Positions 44,742-53,150 are shown, counted from the stretch's first letter. The stretch: 64,000 nt of DNA from Polaribacter sp. Hel_I_88 (GCF_000687935.1 NZ_JHZZ01000001.1:248001-312000), one strand, 5' to 3'. Numbers and translations are program-made. The notes: generated from the letters alone by a model not told the origin.

Positions 44742-45701
44742 ATGAAACAACTTATTTTTATATTTCTATTTATTTCGTTTGCTACATTTTCTCAGAATTT
44801 TGATGCTGTTGATGCTAAAGTTGTAACCTATCTAAGATTTAATAAGGTAGAAGATTTAGCTAACCAAATTGAAAAAGATTTTAAAACAGATGCTGATAAA
44901 GCAAGAGCAGCATTTTTCTGGATAGCAAAAAACATTCGCTATAATTTAAAAGAATATTACAATCCAAAAAAAAGAAGTTATCGTTTTAAATTTTCATCAG
45001 AAGAAGATCGACTTCAAAAAATACAAGCCATTAATGATTCATTTATTGCAGCAACCTTTAAAAGCAAAATGGGCGTTTGTGAAGAATATGCACAATCATT
45101 CAAAAAAATATGTGATTTACTAAATATTGAAGCTGCTGTGATTAAAGGAAATGTTAGAAGTGATGCTAGAGAAATTGGAGTAATTTCAAATACCACCAAC
45201 CATGCTTGGAATGCTGTTAAAATTGATGGAAAATGGCAAATTTTAGATGCAACTTGGGCAGCTGGTTATGAATATAATGGAAAATGGGTTCGTAAATTTA
45301 ACGAGTATTTTTACAACATTCCAACAAACAAAATATTTAAAACTCATTATCCAAAAGAAGCTATTTGGATATTGCATTTTGGAAGAATGAGTTTGGAAGA
45401 ATTTTACAATCAACCAATTTATACCAATACATTTTTAGCCTTAGAGGCTGAATTGATTGCTCCAAAAACTGGTTTTATCAACCTAAAAAAAACAGAAAAT
45501 ATTGAATTAACGTTTAAGAATTTAGATACAAATTCTCAAATTATTTATGGAATCACAGGTCAAAAGTATGCACAAAAACCTATGATTACTATTAAAGATA
45601 ATATTGCTACTTTAACTATAAAAAATCCGAATAGAAATGCAGATTTAACATTGTACATTAACAATAATGATGCGCTACATTTTAAAGTTAATGTTGAATA
45701 A
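44742..45701 (+). CDS. Secreted transglutaminase-like protein
   Basis: The 319-residue protein has a signal peptide (MKQLIFIFLFISFATFSQ) and a transglutaminase-like core with the catalytic triad: Cys113 in GVCEEYAQ, His154 in NHAWNAV and Asp169 in ILDATW. Relatives include cysteine proteases and peptide-crosslinking enzymes of the periplasm. The C-terminal part (about 235-319) is a beta domain without named family. A weak -7-like AATATTTG lies upstream near 44708. It stands alone between kdsA and a DUF1801 gene. Confidence 0.82.
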   Translation: MKQLIFIFLFISFATFSQNFDAVDAKVVTYLRFNKVEDLANQIEKDFKTDADKARAAFFWIAKNIRYNLKEYYNPKKRSYRFKFSSEEDRLQKIQAINDSFIAATFKSKMGVCEEYAQSFKKICDLLNIEAAVIKGNVRSDAREIGVISNTTNHAWNAVKIDGKWQILDATWAAGYEYNGKWVRKFNEYFYNIPTNKIFKTHYPKEAIWILHFGRMSLEEFYNQPIYTNTFLALEAELIAPKTGFINLKKTENIELTFKNLDTNSQIIYGITGQKYAQKPMITIKDNIATLTIKNPNRNADLTLYINNNDALHFKVNVE

Positions 45702-45702
45702 A

Positions 45703-45751
45703 TAAACTTCTCGATACAAAATTTCTGAAAAAGAAATTTCACTCGAACTGA
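45703..45751 (+). repeat. Dispersed hairpin repeat after the transglutaminase-like gene
   Basis: The sequence AACTTCTCGATACAAAATTT, then AAAAAGAAATTTCACTCGAACTGACAG-like words, forms an AAATTTCT/AGAAATTT hairpin framed by TTCTCGA and TCGAACTGACAG. Words of this type (reading out as CTGTCAGTTCGAG) recur in decayed form at 50690-50720. It looks like a decayed dispersed palindrome that may act as a terminator. Confidence 0.4.
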
Positions 45752-45758
45752 CAGATTT

Positions 45759-46130
45759 TTAGTTTCTTTTATAAAATCCTTTCTCTTTTAGTTGATGCGC
45801 TTCTTCTAAAACAGCTAATAAAATTTCTTCATTGATTTCATCAACTGAAAAATAACGTAAGGATTTTACTACTTTTCTGTTTTCTGTCACTAAAAATTCG
45901 GTGTATTTAGTTAAATGTGCAGACACCCAAAATGCAACATCAACAAAACCTTTTTTGTGAGATGCATTTAAGTAACAAAAAGGTTTGTCTTCCAAATAAT
46001 AAACAGGCAATCGCCATTTGTATTTCAAATCTACTGTTGGAAATGCACTCTCAATTAGAATTTGCACATGCAACAACATCGATTTAAAAGGTTCTGGCTG
46101 TTTTAAAATATATTCTTCTGCAGGTTTCAT
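45759..46130 (-). CDS. DUF1801-type small protein
   Basis: The start at 46130 gives MKPAEEYILKQPEPFKSMLLHVQ, the usual opening of DUF1801 (YdhG-like) proteins; the upstream in-frame ATG at 46184 would run into the divergent gene and is rejected. The 123-residue protein continues with YKWRLPVYYLEDKPFCYLNASHKKGFVDVAFW, the conserved core. The family has an alpha/beta fold and no proven function. It is transcribed away from the membrane protein gene at 46161. Confidence 0.75.
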   Translation of the reverse strand: MKPAEEYILKQPEPFKSMLLHVQILIESAFPTVDLKYKWRLPVYYLEDKPFCYLNASHKKGFVDVAFWVSAHLTKYTEFLVTENRKVVKSLRYFSVDEINEEILLAVLEEAHQLKEKGFYKRN

Positions 46131-46135
46131 TTGTG

Positions 46136-46143
46136 TATATTTG
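46136..46143 (+). promoter_or_regulatory. -7 element for the 46161 gene
   Basis: TATATTTG matches TAnnTTTG and lies 17 bases before the ATG at 46161. It supports the choice of that start rather than 46131. Confidence 0.5.
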
Positions 46144-46160
46144 TGAAAGTTATAAAAATT

Positions 46161-46721
46161 ATGAAAACAGACACTACTTCTCAACTAAATTTTTCTTTAA
46201 TTGGTTTTACGAGCATTCAAATTGGGATCTATATTTTACTAGCAGCTTATGCCATAGAAACGTTACTTTTAAATTTTATGGAAACTGATACTTTAGGGCT
46301 TTCATCGGAAATAAATTTAGTAATTGCTATTGCAAGTATTACGTTTTTTACAGTTCTATTTTCATTTTTCGCGATGTTTTTTAAAGGAAAAAGAAACGCT
46401 AAAAAACAGCAACTACAACTTTGGAATCAAAAATCAATTAGTACCTTCTGGATTATTTTTGTTTCTTTTTTAGCTATTTATGGAATACTATATTTGTTTT
46501 ACACTCAAAACCTGGAAGACTTTATAACTCCCACTTTTTTAATTTTCTACGGACTTTTACTGTTTGCATTTCACAAAAAAGAACGAAAAAACCTTTTAAT
46601 TATTAGTGGTATTTGCATCTTATTTTCTATAATTTGCTTTATGATTCCTAGTTATTGGTATTCTGCTTTGGTTATTTTAGGAGTTGCTCATATTACTTAT
46701 GGAGTTGTTGTAAAAGAGTAA
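46161..46721 (+). CDS. Integral membrane protein, paralogue of the 47624 gene
   Basis: This 186-residue protein has about five to six hydrophobic helices (for example IGIYILLAAYAIETLLLNF and LAIYGILYLFY) and a basic loop KGKRNAKKQQ. Its last part, ILGVAHITYGVVV, parallels the end of the protein at 47624-48232 (GFGFMHIIYGAIMYF), and both have a helix layout typical of small Flavobacteria membrane proteins. The start at 46161 was chosen because the earlier in-frame ATG at 46131 lies ahead of the -7 element. No function can be assigned. Confidence 0.6.
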   Translation: MKTDTTSQLNFSLIGFTSIQIGIYILLAAYAIETLLLNFMETDTLGLSSEINLVIAIASITFFTVLFSFFAMFFKGKRNAKKQQLQLWNQKSISTFWIIFVSFLAIYGILYLFYTQNLEDFITPTFLIFYGLLLFAFHKKERKNLLIISGICILFSIICFMIPSYWYSALVILGVAHITYGVVVKE

Positions 46722-46882
46722 TTTACACATAAAATTTCACAAACTTTTTTAGATTATATTTAATTTACATTTTTATAGAAATCAAAATATTGTTAGATAA
46801 TTTACACCTAATATGAGTTGATTAACTAATAAATTAAACTTAAGAACAGTAATATTATTGAAGCCTTAAAAATCAAACTTTG

Positions 46883-47338
46883 TTAGTTTTTTACAGGAAT
46901 AACTAAAGTTGGTATTTTAGAATTTTTAACAATACTTGTAGCAATATTTCCCATAAATACATCTTCTAAAAAACTGTGGCTATGAGTACCAATAACTAAT
47001 AGATCTGCATTCCATTCTTTAGCAAAATTAAGAATTTCATATTCAGGATTTCCATCAAGTACCTTAACTTCAGTGGTTGGTTCTCCTAAATATTTTGCTG
47101 TGGAATTAAGAAAAGATTTAGCTTCTTTTTCTAAACTTTCTACAATTTTAATATTCTGATTTACTAAAAAACCATTATAATTCATAATAGGGTCATATCT
47201 ATTTACATAAAGTCCAGCATCATAAACTACGTGTATAAATACAACTTCAGCTTTCAAAGCTTTTGCATAATTAAGGCCTGTTTGGGCTATTTTTTTAGCT
47301 GAAGGACTTGTGTCTAAAGCAATACAAATTTTTTTCAT
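46883..47338 (-). CDS. Universal stress protein
   Basis: The 151-residue protein has one UspA domain: the opening MKKICIALDTSPSAKKIAQTG, the VVFIHVVYD strand and the nucleotide-loop region LLVIGTHSHSFLEDVFMGNIA, closing IPTLVIPV. The usual G-x2-G spacing is altered (GTHSH), so ATP binding is uncertain. UspA proteins are cytoplasmic and induced by growth arrest. It is monocistronic, and the 285 bp beyond its 5' end hold only AT-rich DNA up to the operator of the next operon. Confidence 0.85.
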   Translation of the reverse strand: MKKICIALDTSPSAKKIAQTGLNYAKALKAEVVFIHVVYDAGLYVNRYDPIMNYNGFLVNQNIKIVESLEKEAKSFLNSTAKYLGEPTTEVKVLDGNPEYEILNFAKEWNADLLVIGTHSHSFLEDVFMGNIATSIVKNSKIPTLVIPVKN

Positions 47339-47596
47339 AATTATTGTTTTTTTTTAAGATGTTAATTTTTTAATACTATTTAAAATACTCAGAATTAAAC
47401 GTTTGTTCTCAAAAATAAATATTTATACAAGCTTAACAAAATTAAAAGTACATTCTACTAGAATATAAAATTATTTGAGCACAAATTAAATAATAAGTGA
47501 TTTTTAAATCTTAAATTCAATTTAAACAATAAATGCGTTTTTTATATTTTTTTGATTTTATTTAAATTTTATTAGTAAAATTAAGAAATAAGTATT

Positions 47597-47615
47597 TACT
47601 TTGTATTTCAAAGTT
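47597..47615 (+). promoter_or_regulatory. Palindromic operator, site 1
   Basis: TACTTTG-N5-CAAAGTT lies 8 bases before the membrane protein ATG at 47624. The same palindrome is repeated before the Coq4-like gene (48579-48597), and CTTT.AAAAATGAGT follows in both. It is a likely repressor site for the winged-helix regulator at 48264. Confidence 0.6.
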
Positions 47616-47623
47616 CTTTAAAA

Positions 47624-48232
47624 ATGAGTCAAGAAGATTATTTAAGAGACATATCAGAAATTAAAACATTAATGAATAAATCATCGAGATTTATTTCTTT
47701 GAGTGGTTTGTCTGGTATTTTAGCAGGAATTTATGCACTAATAGGTGCAGCTTTTGCTTATTGGTTAGTTAGCAATAGTGGAAGAGAATATTTAATTTTA
47801 GACGGAAAAGTTTTTCGTTTGATAATTTTAGATTTAATAGTAATTACTGTATTAAGCATTGGAACTGCCATTTTTTTAACCACAAAAAAGGCAAAAAAGA
47901 ACAATGAAAAAATCTGGGATTCTTTAACCAAAAGATTGTTAACCAGTTTTATTGTGCCATTATTGGCTGGCGGAATTTACATTATTATTATTTTAAGTAA
48001 CCAAAAATATGGACAAACTGGAGCTTTAATGCTACTTTTTTATGGTTTGGCTTTGTTAAATGCATCAAAATATACCTTAGGCGATATTAAGTATTTAGGC
48101 TATACTCAAATTGTTTTGGGATTAATTTCTGCTCTATATCCTGGTTATGGATTCTGGTTTTGGGTAATTGGTTTTGGCTTTATGCACATTATTTATGGTG
48201 CAATTATGTACTTTAAATATGATAAAAAATAG
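47624..48232 (+). CDS. Integral membrane protein, first gene of the CreD operon
   Basis: This 202-residue protein begins with a charged helix (MSQEDYLRDISEIKTLMNKSSRF) and has about six hydrophobic segments, including ISLSGLSGILAGIYALIGAAFAYW and ALYPGYGFWFWVIGFGFMHIIYGAIMYF. It resembles small membrane proteins encoded next to winged-helix regulators in Flavobacteria. It shares its operator palindrome with the Coq4-like gene downstream and lies 31 bp before the regulator gene, so it is probably regulated by that protein. Function unknown. Confidence 0.65.
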   Translation: MSQEDYLRDISEIKTLMNKSSRFISLSGLSGILAGIYALIGAAFAYWLVSNSGREYLILDGKVFRLIILDLIVITVLSIGTAIFLTTKKAKKNNEKIWDSLTKRLLTSFIVPLLAGGIYIIIILSNQKYGQTGALMLLFYGLALLNASKYTLGDIKYLGYTQIVLGLISALYPGYGFWFWVIGFGFMHIIYGAIMYFKYDKK

Positions 48233-48263
48233 CCCTATTTTTATATTTTAAATAAAAATTCGT

Positions 48264-48560
48264 TTGAAAAACATAATTCTTAACATAAATAAAGCTTTCG
48301 ATCATAGAATACGACTAGGAATAATGTCGGTTTTAATGGTAAACGAATCTGCCGATTTTACAACCTTAAAAGAATTATTAGGAGCAACAGATGGTAATTT
48401 AGCAAGCCATACAAAAGCTTTGGAAAAAGTAGATTTTATAAAAGTAGAAAAACAATTTATTGGAAGAAAACCAAATACAAAATACATAGCCACCAATTTG
48501 GGTAAAATGGAATTCAAAAAACACATTGAAGCACTCGAAAAATTAATCAAAAACAAATAA
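48264..48560 (+). CDS. Winged-helix transcriptional regulator
   Basis: The 98-residue protein is a single winged helix-turn-helix domain: AFDHRIRLGIMSVLMVNESADFTTLKELLGATDGNLASHTKALEKVDFI-type layout, with recognition helix TDGNLASHTKALE (about 46-58), then KPNTKYIATNLGKMEFKKHIEAL. This matches the small MarR/ArsR-like regulators found with CreD in Bacteroidota. The start is TTG (48264); the next ATG would remove the first helix. A TTG start suggests low expression. It probably acts on the palindromes at 47597 and 48579. Confidence 0.85.
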   Translation: MKNIILNINKAFDHRIRLGIMSVLMVNESADFTTLKELLGATDGNLASHTKALEKVDFIKVEKQFIGRKPNTKYIATNLGKMEFKKHIEALEKLIKNK

Positions 48561-48578
48561 GCTATTTTTTTAATTTAT

Positions 48579-48597
48579 TACTTTGAAATACAAAGTA
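48579..48597 (+). promoter_or_regulatory. Palindromic operator, site 2
   Basis: TACTTTG-N5-CAAAGTA is a perfect 7-bp half-site palindrome, 9 bases before the ATG at 48607. It repeats site 1 at 47597 and shows that the upstream TTG at 48583 (inside the palindrome) is not the likely start of the Coq4-like gene. Confidence 0.65.
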
Positions 48598-48606
48598 CTT
48601 TTAAAA

Positions 48607-49086
48607 ATGAGTATGAGAAAGAAATTTATTTATTGGCTCTTTGAACATTCACAAAGAATGTACATCAAATTTAAGAACAAAACTCCTTGGGGAATTACTT
48701 CTAAAGAGCTCCTAACCTACTCTAAAGATAGTTTTGGGTATCATTTAGGCAAACTTTTAGTAGATAACAATTTCGAATTATTACCCAAAGTAGAAAGACA
48801 CGATTGTTATCACTTATTAACCAATTATGGCACAAAAGTAGAAGATGAAATTGCCTTACAATACGTATGTTTTGGCAATGGAAAAAGAAGTCCGTATTTA
48901 CTTGGTGTGCTTTTCATTGGCACAATTCTACTGCCTGAATATTACAAATATTATTTAAAATCTTACAAATTGGGCAAAAACTGCAACCAATTTCATCACT
49001 TTAATTATAAAAATATTTTACAATTTTCCCTACAAGATATAAGAGAAAGCATTTTTAACAAACAACAAATTTTACAAATTCAATAA
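48607..49086 (+). CDS. Coq4-like protein
   Basis: From the ATG at 48607 the protein has 159 residues. It contains HDCYH (65-69) followed by 11 residues and Glu81, an exact match to HDxxH-x11-E, the zinc-binding motif of Coq4. Coq4 supports ubiquinone synthesis in mitochondria and some proteobacteria; Flavobacteria make menaquinone, so its role here must differ. An upstream in-frame TTG (48583) lies within the operator. It is 2 bp upstream of creD and behind operator site 2. Confidence 0.7.
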   Translation: MSMRKKFIYWLFEHSQRMYIKFKNKTPWGITSKELLTYSKDSFGYHLGKLLVDNNFELLPKVERHDCYHLLTNYGTKVEDEIALQYVCFGNGKRSPYLLGVLFIGTILLPEYYKYYLKSYKLGKNCNQFHHFNYKNILQFSLQDIRESIFNKQQILQIQ

Positions 49087-49088
49087 TT

Positions 49089-50480
49089 ATGGAAACGAAC
49101 AAAGAACAAACAGGAAAAATTGGTAAATGGGCCAAAAAATCTATAACAGCAAGAATGTTAATGGTAGGTGTTTTAATTATTATTTTAATGATTCCACTTT
49201 CTTATATTGAAATGCTAATTACAGAAAGATCCATGAGACAACAAGATGTTGTTCGCGAAATCAATCAAAAATGGGCAGATGAAGTTTTAATTTACGGCCC
49301 AATTTTAAAAGTACCTTATAAAGTTTTTACCACAAAAAGTACTTATGAAGAAAAAACAAAAACTTGGTTAAAAGAAGAAATTGAAAGCATAAAATATGCA
49401 TTTTTCTTTCCTGAAAAACTGGATATTATATCAACTATAAACCCTGAAGAAAAAACTAGAGGCATTTATAAAACTGCTGTTTATCAAAGTGAAATAGAAA
49501 TAAATGGATTGTTTACCAAACCAGATTTTTCTGAAAAAGAAATTAAAGATGAACATATTCTATGGGATAAAATTAAGTTAATTGTACAAACCACCAATTT
49601 AAAAGGCGCTAACAGTTTATTTGAAATCAATATCAATAAAAACGTTTATCCTTTTTCTTCATCGCATTTTAATGATAATTATAACTCAAAAAATTATAGT
49701 AATCAAAATGCTGTTTCTCTAAATGAATTAGAGAGTAAAACATTAGAACTTACTGATATTCCCAAAGAAAAGAAAGTGTCTTTTGCTATGAATATCAACA
49801 TGAAAGGAAGCAAGCAAATACAATTTATTCCTATTGGTAAAGAAACCAATGTAAATGTAAAGTCGGATTGGAAAACAGCCAATTTTATAGGCGAATATTT
49901 GCCTTATAATTCAGATAAAATTACAGAAGAAGGTTTTAATGCAAAGTGGAAAATATTAGACATAAACAGACCTTATTCGCAACAATTTTTTAAAGGAATT
50001 CCAAACTTAAAACAATTTGCTTTTGGTGTTAACTTTATGATTCCAGTAGATGAGTATCAAAAAAGTGAACGTTCTGCAAAATATGGGTTTCTTGTAATTG
50101 GTTTAACATTCTTAATTTTCTTTTTAATACAAACCATGAGTAAAATTCATATTCATCCTTTTCAATATTTAATGATTGGAGTTGCGCTCACCATGTTTTA
50201 CACGTTACTAATTTCAATTTCAGAACACAGTAGCTATTTAAAAGCCTATTTAATAGCAGGTTTTGCAGTAATTAGTTTAATAACATTATATTCTAAATCA
50301 ATCTTAAAAAACGTAAAGTTTCCAATTTTTATAGGTATTTCATTAACAGCATTGTACACCTTTATATTTGTTATTATTCAATTAGAAAACTATGCTTTAT
50401 TAGTAGGAAGTATTGGGCTATTTTTAATACTTGCAGGTGTTATGTATGCTTCAAGAAAAATTGATTGGGAAAATAATTAA
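49089..50480 (+). CDS. creD: Inner membrane protein CreD
   Basis: CreD is an inner membrane protein linked to envelope stress and to beta-lactam responses in proteobacteria. The 463-residue protein has an N-terminal helix (ARMLMVGVLIIILMIPLSYIE), the family start segment ERSMRQQDVVREINQKWADE and GPILKVPY, a large periplasmic domain (about 60-320), and a C-terminal block of about five helices (ITLYSKSILKNVKFPIFIG; LLVGSIGLFLILAGVMYASRKIDW). It lies 2 bp after the Coq4-like gene and is the last gene of the operon. Confidence 0.9.
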   Translation: METNKEQTGKIGKWAKKSITARMLMVGVLIIILMIPLSYIEMLITERSMRQQDVVREINQKWADEVLIYGPILKVPYKVFTTKSTYEEKTKTWLKEEIESIKYAFFFPEKLDIISTINPEEKTRGIYKTAVYQSEIEINGLFTKPDFSEKEIKDEHILWDKIKLIVQTTNLKGANSLFEININKNVYPFSSSHFNDNYNSKNYSNQNAVSLNELESKTLELTDIPKEKKVSFAMNINMKGSKQIQFIPIGKETNVNVKSDWKTANFIGEYLPYNSDKITEEGFNAKWKILDINRPYSQQFFKGIPNLKQFAFGVNFMIPVDEYQKSERSAKYGFLVIGLTFLIFFLIQTMSKIHIHPFQYLMIGVALTMFYTLLISISEHSSYLKAYLIAGFAVISLITLYSKSILKNVKFPIFIGISLTALYTFIFVIIQLENYALLVGSIGLFLILAGVMYASRKIDWENN

Positions 50481-50750
50481 CTAGTAGTTCCAAGATTTGA
50501 GCAAAATCTCTTCTAAATTTTATGCGATTTTGCTTTTTTGAAAGATAAATTAATCAAAAAAATCCTTCGATAGCCTCAGGAAAACATTTTTTAGATTTTA
50601 ATTGTGCACATGAATTCTGAAAAAAATATAGTATCAAAATTAAATTAACAAATGCTTTCTCCAATTTTTATAACAAAATGTCAGTCTGATCTTGTCGAAA
50701 ACTTCTAGATTTTATTTTAATTAGAAATGTAATAAACTAATACAATATAT
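50481..50750 (+). repeat. Intergenic region with decayed dispersed-repeat words
   Basis: This 270-bp gap holds no gene. It contains ATCCTTCGATAGCCTCAGGA (about 50570-50580) and TGTCAGTCTGATCTTGTCGA (about 50680-50700), which read as decayed versions of CCTTCGACAGGCTCAGGA and TGTCAGTCTGAGCTTGTCGA, words I recognise as dispersed repeats in Bacteroidota. The rest is AT-rich. A promoter for the DUF2809 gene must also lie here but no consensus was seen. Confidence 0.4.
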
Positions 50751-51134
50751 ATGATGAAATTCAACCTAAAATATTTCCTAATTTTCTTACTACTCTTTTT
50801 TTCAGAAATTATCATTGCAAAATACACAACAGGTTTTATAAGACACACAATTGGCGATTATTTAGTTGTAATCTTACTCTATGCTCTTATTAAAAGTTTT
50901 ATAAAATTATCAAACCTAAAAACAGGAATTATTGTTTTAATAATTGCTTATATGGTTGAATTTTTACAACTCACAAATCTCCAAAATTTTTATCCTGATA
51001 AATATGTACATGCACTAAAACTGGTTTTAGGGACTTCCTTTTCAATTGGCGATTTAGTAGCTTATACTTTAGGAATCATCACAACTTTACTAATTGAATA
51101 CAAACCAAAAAAGCAACATGAAAAAACTATTTAA
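50751..51134 (+). CDS. DUF2809 membrane protein
   Basis: The 127-residue protein has four hydrophobic helices with the family pattern: YFLIFLLLFFSEIIIAKY, TGFIRHTIGDYLVVILLYALIKSF, IVLIIAYMVEFLQL and GTSFSIGDLVAYTLGIITTLLIE. The RHTIGDYLVV and FSIGDLVAYTLG motifs are typical of DUF2809. ATGs occur at 50751 and 50754. It overlaps the DUF1361 gene by 17 bp, so the two are translated together. The biochemical role is unknown. Confidence 0.75.
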   Translation: MMKFNLKYFLIFLLLFFSEIIIAKYTTGFIRHTIGDYLVVILLYALIKSFIKLSNLKTGIIVLIIAYMVEFLQLTNLQNFYPDKYVHALKLVLGTSFSIGDLVAYTLGIITTLLIEYKPKKQHEKTI

Positions 51135-51768
51135 ATCTATAAAAGGATCTTTATTAATATTGGTTTTGTTTTGCATTTTTCTTTGGTTGATAAGAATCTC
51201 AATAACCAAGTCTTTGTTTTTTGGTTTTTTAATTTGGAACTTATTTTTAGCAATTATTCCTTATTGCATATCAACAATTGTAAAAGATAAGATGCAGCAA
51301 TCATCTAAATTAAAGTTGGTTTTAACACTATTAATTTGGTTACTTTTTTTACCAAATGCACCTTATATTATTACCGATTTTATTCACTTACATCATATAA
51401 AAGCGAACATAATTTGGTTGGATATTTTTATACTATTCGCTTTTTCATCAACAGGTTTACTCTTTGCAATACTATCATTAACTGACGTTTACAACATAAT
51501 AAAAAAAAGATGGAACTTACAAAACGCAAAATATTTTTTAATATCAGCTACTTTTTTGTGTGGCTTTGGCATCTATTTGGGCAGATTTTTAAGATTCAAT
51601 TCTTGGGATGTTTTAACAAGTCCATTGACTATCGTAAAGAAAAGCTTTTTAAGTATAAATGACCCAAAAACTTGGTTTATAACCATCAGTTTTGGATCAT
51701 TTTTATATCTATTATTTTTATTTTTTAACAATGTAGAAAACAACTTGTTAAAGAAACAAAAACATTAA
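51118..51768 (+). CDS. DUF1361 membrane protein
   Basis: The ATG at 51118 gives 216 residues; a TTG at 51094 lies within the DUF2809 gene and is less likely. About seven helices are seen, with the DUF1361 core LLFLPNAPYIITDFIHLH and GRFLRFNSWDVLTSPLTI. Function unknown. The gene ends one base before the convergent LapA-like gene (51769), so no spacer separates them. Confidence 0.75.
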   Translation: MKKLFKSIKGSLLILVLFCIFLWLIRISITKSLFFGFLIWNLFLAIIPYCISTIVKDKMQQSSKLKLVLTLLIWLLFLPNAPYIITDFIHLHHIKANIIWLDIFILFAFSSTGLLFAILSLTDVYNIIKKRWNLQNAKYFLISATFLCGFGIYLGRFLRFNSWDVLTSPLTIVKKSFLSINDPKTWFITISFGSFLYLLFLFFNNVENNLLKKQKH

Positions 51769-51975
51769 TCATTCTTTATTATTGGTAATTTTTCTTTTTT
51801 GTGATATTAGAATTCCTAGTAAAACTCCAATTGCAAAACTGCCCAAAATTATCAAAACTTTAGAAATGGATAATTTCCAGAATAAAAATTTAACATCTGT
51901 AATTTCAGCATTTTGTAAAGAAAAAACTACAATAATAGCTGCAAATATTAAAATCAGTATAGTTTTAGTTTTCAT
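51769..51975 (-). CDS. LapA-domain small membrane protein
   Basis: This 68-residue protein has two helices joined by a short polar loop: TILILIFAAIIVVFSLQNAEI and VLIILGSFAIGVLLGILIS, with a basic tail SQKRKITNN. The QNAE motif after the first helix is typical of LapA (DUF1049), which in E. coli helps regulate lipopolysaccharide synthesis. It is 7 bp downstream of the MscS-like gene. Confidence 0.7.
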   Translation of the reverse strand: MKTKTILILIFAAIIVVFSLQNAEITDVKFLFWKLSISKVLIILGSFAIGVLLGILISQKRKITNNKE

Positions 51976-51982
51976 TTTTTAA

Positions 51983-52858
51983 TTAATTTTTAGGAAACTT
52001 CGTAATTTCGAAAGCTGCAGATGCTACTTCTATTCTTCCTTCAGAGGCTTTTATAGCTGATAAAATCTTATCAAATAAATTAGATTTTGTACCTCTTCTT
52101 GATTTGTAATCTACAACATATCTTAAGGTTAAAGTAATCCAGTTTTCATCAAAAGTCATAGAAACCATGGGTGCAACTCTTGCATTTTCTATGCTGTAAG
52201 TTCCTATCATTTGATCCCAAGCAATTTGAGATGTTTTTGAAAAATCGCCTACTTCATCTTCTAAAATTTGTGTAAATATTTCTTTGGCATATTTATAATC
52301 ACCTTCTGTTTTTATGGGAATTGTCATTTCATCCCACAGAAAAGGAAAATCGCCAGAATAATTATAAACAGGTTCTTTAAACACAAAACTGTTGGCAATT
52401 CTTACCATTTTTCCATTATACAAATCGCCATTTACCCAATCACCTATTTCCATCAAAGTCGTTCTTAATAAGCCAATATCAATAACATCACCTTTAATTC
52501 CACCTAATTTTACACGATCGCCAACTTTATAGAAATTACTAGTAAAAACGGTAACATAACCAGCAACACTTACAATAACTTCTTGCAATGCAAATGCAAT
52601 TCCTGCACCTGCAACTCCTAAAGCTGTTCCAATTCCATCTAACTTTGTATTAAAAATGTATAAAATTCCGAATACAAAAAGAATATAGCCTCCTAAGTTG
52701 ATTAGTTTTTTAAATTTATATTTAGAGCTATTGTCTTTTGCTATTTTAAAAGCGGCTTTTTGAAGTACTTTAACAATTGCATATACAATTAAAAAAAGCA
52801 AAAAAATAGATGCCGTTTTTGTAAAAATAGGATGATTTAATATTTCGTGAAATTCCAT
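51983..52858 (-). CDS. MscS-family mechanosensitive channel
   Basis: MscS proteins open in response to membrane tension and release solutes. The 291-residue protein has helices in the first 80 residues and the pore helix ALGVAGAGIAFALQEVIVSVAGYVTVF, then the beta domain with FYKVGDRVKLGGIKGDVIDIGLLRTTL and NSFVFKEPVYNYSG. The ATG at 52858 is preferred over the TTG at 52870. A TACTTTTA -7-like element is upstream near 52900. Confidence 0.9.
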   Translation of the reverse strand: MEFHEILNHPIFTKTASIFLLFLIVYAIVKVLQKAAFKIAKDNSSKYKFKKLINLGGYILFVFGILYIFNTKLDGIGTALGVAGAGIAFALQEVIVSVAGYVTVFTSNFYKVGDRVKLGGIKGDVIDIGLLRTTLMEIGDWVNGDLYNGKMVRIANSFVFKEPVYNYSGDFPFLWDEMTIPIKTEGDYKYAKEIFTQILEDEVGDFSKTSQIAWDQMIGTYSIENARVAPMVSMTFDENWITLTLRYVVDYKSRRGTKSNLFDKILSAIKASEGRIEVASAAFEITKFPKN

Positions 52859-52925
52859 GTAATTTGTCAATTTTATTTTTACAGTTCTTTATAAAAGTAA
52901 CGTTTTTTGCTATAATTTAAAACTA

Positions 52926-53150
52926 TTAAGAAAAATCGCGCTGAATTTTACGAACAATGTCTTCTAAACCATTCAACTGAAGTTCATAAACCAATTCCAT
53001 TTGTTTCCCTAACTTTCCATTTGGAAACCCTTTGTTTTTATACCAAACTATATAATGTTCAGGTAAATCTATTAAAAAACTACCTTTAAATTTACCAAAA
53101 GGCATTTTCATTTTGGCTAAATCTATTAAAAATTGTTGATTTTGTTCCAC
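52926..53150 (-). CDS. DUF3820 protein
   Basis: The 74-residue protein has the DUF3820 signature KMPFGKFKGSFLIDLPEHYIVWYKNKGFPNGKLGKQMELVYEL, typical of small cytoplasmic proteins also called putative quorum-sensing-regulated virulence factors. Family members often resemble part of exonuclease X-type proteins. It lies between the MscS-like gene and a repeat-rich gap. The name implies nothing about virulence here. Confidence 0.75.
   Translation of the reverse strand: MEQNQQFLIDLAKMKMPFGKFKGSFLIDLPEHYIVWYKNKGFPNGKLGKQMELVYELQLNGLEDIVRKIQRDFS

Noticed and set aside
48583..48606. TTG start of the Coq4-like gene at 48583.
   Set aside because: The region is the palindromic operator; the ATG at 48607 fits the spacing seen at the other site.
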